Assembly: GCA_964596345.1 (NCBI GenBank)
Contig: CAZQSZ010000004.1
Span: 1 to 64,000 of the forward strand
DNA: 64,000 nt
Source of the DNA: CADEDV01 sp964596345
Lineage (GTDB): Bacteria > Bacteroidota > Bacteroidia > Chitinophagales > Chitinophagaceae
Reading direction: 5' to 3'
Below are positions 60,533 to 64,000 of the stretch, piece by piece; positions within the stretch are counted from its first letter, which is position 1, and each line of letters starts with the position of its first letter. The notes under the pieces are model-generated. The model was not told where the DNA came from. It did not search any database and saw only the letters and a program-made list of their open reading frames with translations. Both the position numbers and the translations under genes were made by a program.

Positions 60533-61578
60533 ATGGAAAAACCAATATAGTAATCTTCTCCCTTATTGGATGTGTGCTGTTGCAGTCTCCTGTTACAGCA
60601 CAACCCGGAACTGTATCCGTACCCCAACCAATCATTGTAGTAGCTGCTGATGGCAGTGGTAATTATAAAACGATACAGGGAGCCTTGAATAGTCTTTCGG
60701 ATTCTTCAGCTGTTCCAAGATTGATCCGTATAAAGAAAGGAACCTATGCAGAGAAACTCTATATCGAGAAGCAGAATGTGATCCTGGAAGGAGAAGACAG
60801 GGAGAAAACGATCATCATTGCTTCCATAGCCAGGGATGAATGGCGCTGTGGTCACACGGATGACTGGGGTGTGGCCACCATGAATATCGGAGCCAATGAT
60901 ATCACGTTAAAGAATCTTACGGTCACCAATAATTACGGATTTGATTTTACGGAAAGAACGATCTGGTGTGCATCCGATACATCCCTCAACAAGCAAAAGA
61001 AGCTGAGAAAAGACGGGCACCAGATGGCTTTGCGCACCATGAATATGGCTACCCGTCTAAAAGCGGTGAACTGCCGCTTCCGTTCTTATGGTGGTGATAC
61101 GGTTAGTCCCTGGGAAGTATATAATGGTATGTGGTATTTCAAAGACTGTATCATGGAAGGAGGAGTTGATTTTTATTGTCCGCGGGGATGGGCCTGGGCA
61201 GAAAACTGTGAGTTCGTTGCACACAGCGGGCCTGCAGCCATCTGGCATGATGGCTCTGGTAACCCCGATTCAAAAACAGTATTGCTGAATTGTAAATTTT
61301 CCGGGTTTGATGGATTTATGCTGGGCCGTTATCACCGGGAAGCACAATTCTACCTGGTGAATTGTGTGTTTGCAAAAAATATGAAAGATACTCCCATTTA
61401 CCGGGTAGCTACGAATAATACAATCAACTGGGGCGAAAGAATATATTATTATAACTGTCACCGCATTGGTGGAAATGATTTTGGCTGGTACAGCAATAAT
61501 CTTCCGGCTGATGTGAAGGCTGCTGATATCACGGTTAACTGGGTATTTAAAGGCAGGTGGAATCCTGCGATGAATTAG
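60529..61578 (+). CDS. Divergent CE8 pectinesterase
   Basis: The protein has 349 residues from the ATG overlapping the GH105 stop (ATGA); a Met 7 codons upstream is the alternative. A signal follows (about 1-25). The CE8 beta-helix has VAADGSGNYKTIQGALNSL; HQMALR matches the first oxyanion Gln, EGGVDFYCPRG keeps the nucleophile Asp and MLGRYHRE the Arg. The acid/base block reads GGDTV, so the Gln before the Asp of the usual QD pair is replaced by Gly. Probably a methylesterase of changed specificity. Confidence 0.88.
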   Translation: MNGKTNIVIFSLIGCVLLQSPVTAQPGTVSVPQPIIVVAADGSGNYKTIQGALNSLSDSSAVPRLIRIKKGTYAEKLYIEKQNVILEGEDREKTIIIASIARDEWRCGHTDDWGVATMNIGANDITLKNLTVTNNYGFDFTERTIWCASDTSLNKQKKLRKDGHQMALRTMNMATRLKAVNCRFRSYGGDTVSPWEVYNGMWYFKDCIMEGGVDFYCPRGWAWAENCEFVAHSGPAAIWHDGSGNPDSKTVLLNCKFSGFDGFMLGRYHREAQFYLVNCVFAKNMKDTPIYRVATNNTINWGERIYYYNCHRIGGNDFGWYSNNLPADVKAADITVNWVFKGRWNPAMN

Positions 61579-61580
61579 TT

Positions 61581-63092
61581 ATGCAATTATCGAAAGCAAC
61601 GATAAAGAATATACAACCGCAAGACGGGCTGATCATACCGGGGGAGACACTATTATCATTACCGGAAAAAGTGCTGCAGTTTGGAACAGGCGTATTGCTG
61701 AGAGGATTACCGGATTATTTTATTGATAAAGCCAACCGGCAGGGAATTTTTAATGGCCGTGTGGTGGTGATAAAATCCACGTCCGGGGGAACAGATGAAT
61801 TTGCGCAGCAGGATGGATTATTTACCCAATGTATCCGGGGAATTGAGAATGGTCAGCAGGTGGAGGAAGCGGTGATCAATTCCTCCATCAGTAAAGTAGT
61901 ATCGGCGAAAGAGGATTGGCATCAAATACTGGAATATGCTCACAATCCTGACATGCAGGTAGTCATATCCAATACTACAGAAGTTGGCATCGTGATGAGT
62001 GATGATAATCTAACTGATCAGCCGCCTTCATCGTTCCCGGGTAAATTACTGGCTTTTCTATGGGAGAGGTATACTGCATTTAATGGTGCCGAGGAAAGCG
62101 GGATGGTGATCGTACCAACAGAACTGATCCCCGGCAACGGTACATTGCTTCGTTCCATTGTATTGGAACTGGCGGCAAAGAATAAACTGGAACAGCAATT
62201 CATCACCTGGCTGGAAACAGCGAATCATTTTTGTAATTCACTGGTTGACCGGATCGTACCGGGTAAATTGACCGGGGATGATAAAATGGCAACAGAAAAA
62301 AAATTGGGTTATACAGATGACCTGATGATCATGTCGGAATGTTTCCGTTTATGGGCCATTGAATCGGGTAGCCAGCGGGTAAAAGATATTTTATCATTTA
62401 CACAGGCAGATGCCGGGGCTGTGATCGCCGCAGACATAACAAAGTTCAGGGAATTGAAACTTCGTTTATTGAACGGAACGCATACATTCAGTTGTGGCCT
62501 TGCCTTCCTGGCCGGTTTTGAAACGGTGAAAGAAGCGATGCAAGATAAAACCATGTCTTCTTATATTCAGGGATTAATGACGCAGGAGATCGCTTCGGTG
62601 ATGTCGGGTGAGATGATAAGCTATGAAGAAGCCTGTGTATTTGCCAGCCAGGTAATGGACCGCTTCAGTAACCCGTTTCTTGATCATAAATGGATCAGTA
62701 TTACCATGAACTACACTTCCAAAATGAAAATGCGGAATGTACCTTTATTGCTGAAGTATTATGAAAAACACACTGCTGCGCCTGAACTGATGACATTAGG
62801 GTTTGCCGGCTATCTCTTATTTATGAAAGCAGCAGCAGAAAAGGATACTGATAACGGGAATAAATACACGGTGCAAGATCCCCAGGCTGGGCAGTTGGCA
62901 ATATACTGGCAGCAAAATGATATCAATAAACTGATGAACGCAGTGCTGGAAGATCAGCGTTTATGGGAAACGGACCTTTCATTACTGCCGGGTTTTGCAG
63001 CAGCAGTGGAAGAAGCATTGCATAAATTAATGAGTAAGGGTGTGGCAGTAACGCTGCGGGAGGCCCAACAACAAAAAGAAATGGCAAGATGA
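61581..63092 (+). CDS. uxaB: Tagaturonate reductase (altronate oxidoreductase) UxaB
   Basis: This mannitol-dehydrogenase-family enzyme of 503 residues reduces tagaturonate to altronate in galacturonate catabolism. Landmarks: VLQFGTGVLLRGLPDYFIDKANRQG (NAD binding), VVVIKSTSGGTDEF, SNTTEVGI, FCNSLVDRIVPG, RLLNGTHTFSCGLAFLAG and MNYTSKMKMRNVPLL. All are intact and length is normal. An in-frame ATG 24 bp upstream overlaps CE8, so 61581 is preferred. The stop overlaps the uxaA start (ATGA). Confidence 0.93.
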   Translation: MQLSKATIKNIQPQDGLIIPGETLLSLPEKVLQFGTGVLLRGLPDYFIDKANRQGIFNGRVVVIKSTSGGTDEFAQQDGLFTQCIRGIENGQQVEEAVINSSISKVVSAKEDWHQILEYAHNPDMQVVISNTTEVGIVMSDDNLTDQPPSSFPGKLLAFLWERYTAFNGAEESGMVIVPTELIPGNGTLLRSIVLELAAKNKLEQQFITWLETANHFCNSLVDRIVPGKLTGDDKMATEKKLGYTDDLMIMSECFRLWAIESGSQRVKDILSFTQADAGAVIAADITKFRELKLRLLNGTHTFSCGLAFLAGFETVKEAMQDKTMSSYIQGLMTQEIASVMSGEMISYEEACVFASQVMDRFSNPFLDHKWISITMNYTSKMKMRNVPLLLKYYEKHTAAPELMTLGFAGYLLFMKAAAEKDTDNGNKYTVQDPQAGQLAIYWQQNDINKLMNAVLEDQRLWETDLSLLPGFAAAVEEALHKLMSKGVAVTLREAQQQKEMAR

Positions 63093-64000
63093 AACAGCTG
63101 GTTTTAAAAGTACATCCAAAAGACAATGTGCTGGTGGCGTTGACAAGCCTCAGTAAAGGAGCTGTTGTTTCTTATAACGGGGAAGAGTTTACCCTGCAGG
63201 AAGATATTCCGGCCAAGCATAAATTTTTTACACAGGATATGAAGACGGGTGATGCCATCATCATGTATGGAGTGCTGGTAGGAAAAGCACAACTGAATAT
63301 TGCGAAAGGGAGCCGCATGTCAACTGAAAATACCAAGCATGCCGCTGAACCCTATGATTACCGCAATGCGAAATTTGAATGGCAGGCCCCGGATGTATCC
63401 CGTTTCAAAGGAAGGACCTTCAATGGTTATCACCGGAATGACGGAAGGGTGGGCACTGCTAATTACTGGTTATTTATCCCCACCGTTTTTTGTGAGAACA
63501 GGAACCTGGATGTGATCCGGGAAGCGATGCACAATGAATTAGGCTATGCGGTAACAGATAAATACAAACAATACACCAGCCAGCTGCTGAAAGCCTTTCA
63601 AAATGGTGAAGCGATAGATCAGGTTGATCTTGGTCCTTCATCGGTGACTGCTAACAGGCCGTTTAAAAATGTGGATGGTATCAAATTCCTGAATCACCAG
63701 GGTGGTTGCGGGGGAATCCGCCAGGATGCTGCCATCCTCAGTAAGCTATTGGCTGCTTATGCTGATCATCCCAATGTGGGTGGAGTAACTGTATTAAGCC
63801 TGGGTTGCCAGAATTTACAGGTACAGGATTTTATGACAGACCTGAAAGCACATAATTCCAATTTTGATAAACCGATCCATATTTTCGAACAGCAACAATC
63901 ACAAAGTGAGGAGCAGTTAATTGCAGAAGCGATCCGTAAAACATTTGAAGGATTGGTGGAGATCAATAAGCTGGAAAGAAAACCTGCCCCGCTTGATAAA
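63089..64000 (+). CDS. uxaA: Altronate dehydratase UxaA (N-terminal part, cut by window edge)
   Basis: 304 codons are inside the window and the frame stays open at the end. An N-terminal SAF domain (about 1-100, KQLVLKVHPKDNVLVAL) leads into the dehydratase core with GRVGTANYWLFIPTVFCENRN and FLNHQGGCGG (Cys region for the metal site), then VGGVTVLSLGCQN. UxaA converts altronate to 2-keto-3-deoxygluconate after UxaB. Translation is coupled to uxaB (ATGA). The rest lies outside the window. Confidence 0.92.
   Translation, partial: MKQLVLKVHPKDNVLVALTSLSKGAVVSYNGEEFTLQEDIPAKHKFFTQDMKTGDAIIMYGVLVGKAQLNIAKGSRMSTENTKHAAEPYDYRNAKFEWQAPDVSRFKGRTFNGYHRNDGRVGTANYWLFIPTVFCENRNLDVIREAMHNELGYAVTDKYKQYTSQLLKAFQNGEAIDQVDLGPSSVTANRPFKNVDGIKFLNHQGGCGGIRQDAAILSKLLAAYADHPNVGGVTVLSLGCQNLQVQDFMTDLKAHNSNFDKPIHIFEQQQSQSEEQLIAEAIRKTFEGLVEINKLERKPAPLDK

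Noticed and set aside
1..64000. CRISPR arrays, insertion sequences, prophage or defence genes
   Set aside because: No repeat-spacer pattern, transposase, integrase, restriction or toxin-antitoxin gene was recognised on either strand.

Overview
The window comes from a Bacteroidota chromosome, most likely Chitinophagales (Chitinophagaceae-like). The taxonomic call is an inference. It rests on a SusC/SusD pair, TAnnTTTG-type -7 promoter elements in front of several genes, secreted GH20, GH97, GH28, GH105 and GH43 enzymes, a Bacteroidota-type Ig-like lipoprotein, a 39-residue THX ribosomal protein gene and moderate G+C. No insertion sequence, phage gene, CRISPR array or rRNA was seen. One tRNA (Arg, anticodon CCT) is cut by the left edge.

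Left part (1-35 kb) is mostly housekeeping. It runs tRNA-Arg; a secreted VOC protein; a TPR membrane protein; GH20 hexosaminidase; a di-haem peroxidase and an SRPBCC protein on the minus strand; and a 1064-residue SF1 helicase fused to an Fe-S-type nuclease. An Ig-like lipoprotein and recR follow. Next is a split methionine synthase: the homocysteine-binding half and the folate/B12/activation half are joined by a 32-codon membrane ORF overlapping both reading frames. The first half has a structured leader of about 220 nt. A seven-gene minus-strand run then reads LOG, GH97, SemiSWEET, MFS, HAD, LemA, DUF3137. After it come exonuclease III, a large DUF2339 membrane protein, a DUF4286 protein, HU, ribosomal protein THX, a coiled-coil membrane protein, pyrH and a hemerythrin-like protein. 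A beta-propeller sensor kinase has lost its usual phosphoacceptor histidine. A LytS/LytTR two-component pair and an unrecognised exported protein end this part.

Right part (35-64 kb) is one pectin utilisation locus. A LacI-type regulator diverges from susC-susD. The same strand then carries PL1 pectate lyase, CE12 esterase, an esterase-CE8 fusion, a FucP-type transporter, and five genes resembling non-phosphorylative L-fucose/L-rhamnose oxidation (mutarotase, SDR, FAH-type hydrolase, lactonase, SDR). A second CE12, a CE8-esterase fusion with its domains in the opposite order, GH43, a secreted Gfo/Idh/MocA protein and an NTF2-like protein follow. A second transcription unit holds GH28, GH105-DUF4350, a divergent CE8, uxaB and the start of uxaA, which runs off the right edge.

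A near-identical element, a CGTTnCCGGnAACG palindrome followed by ATTGCGTAAATAAACA, lies upstream of both susC and the GH28 unit. The adjacent LacI protein is the obvious candidate to bind it. The inferred flow is: demethylation and deacetylation of pectin outside or in the periplasm, backbone cleavage by PL1/GH28/GH105, uptake by SusCD, then galacturonate metabolism through UxaB/UxaA and deoxysugar oxidation through the embedded module. No dehydratase for the deoxysugar branch and no uxaC are visible in the window.
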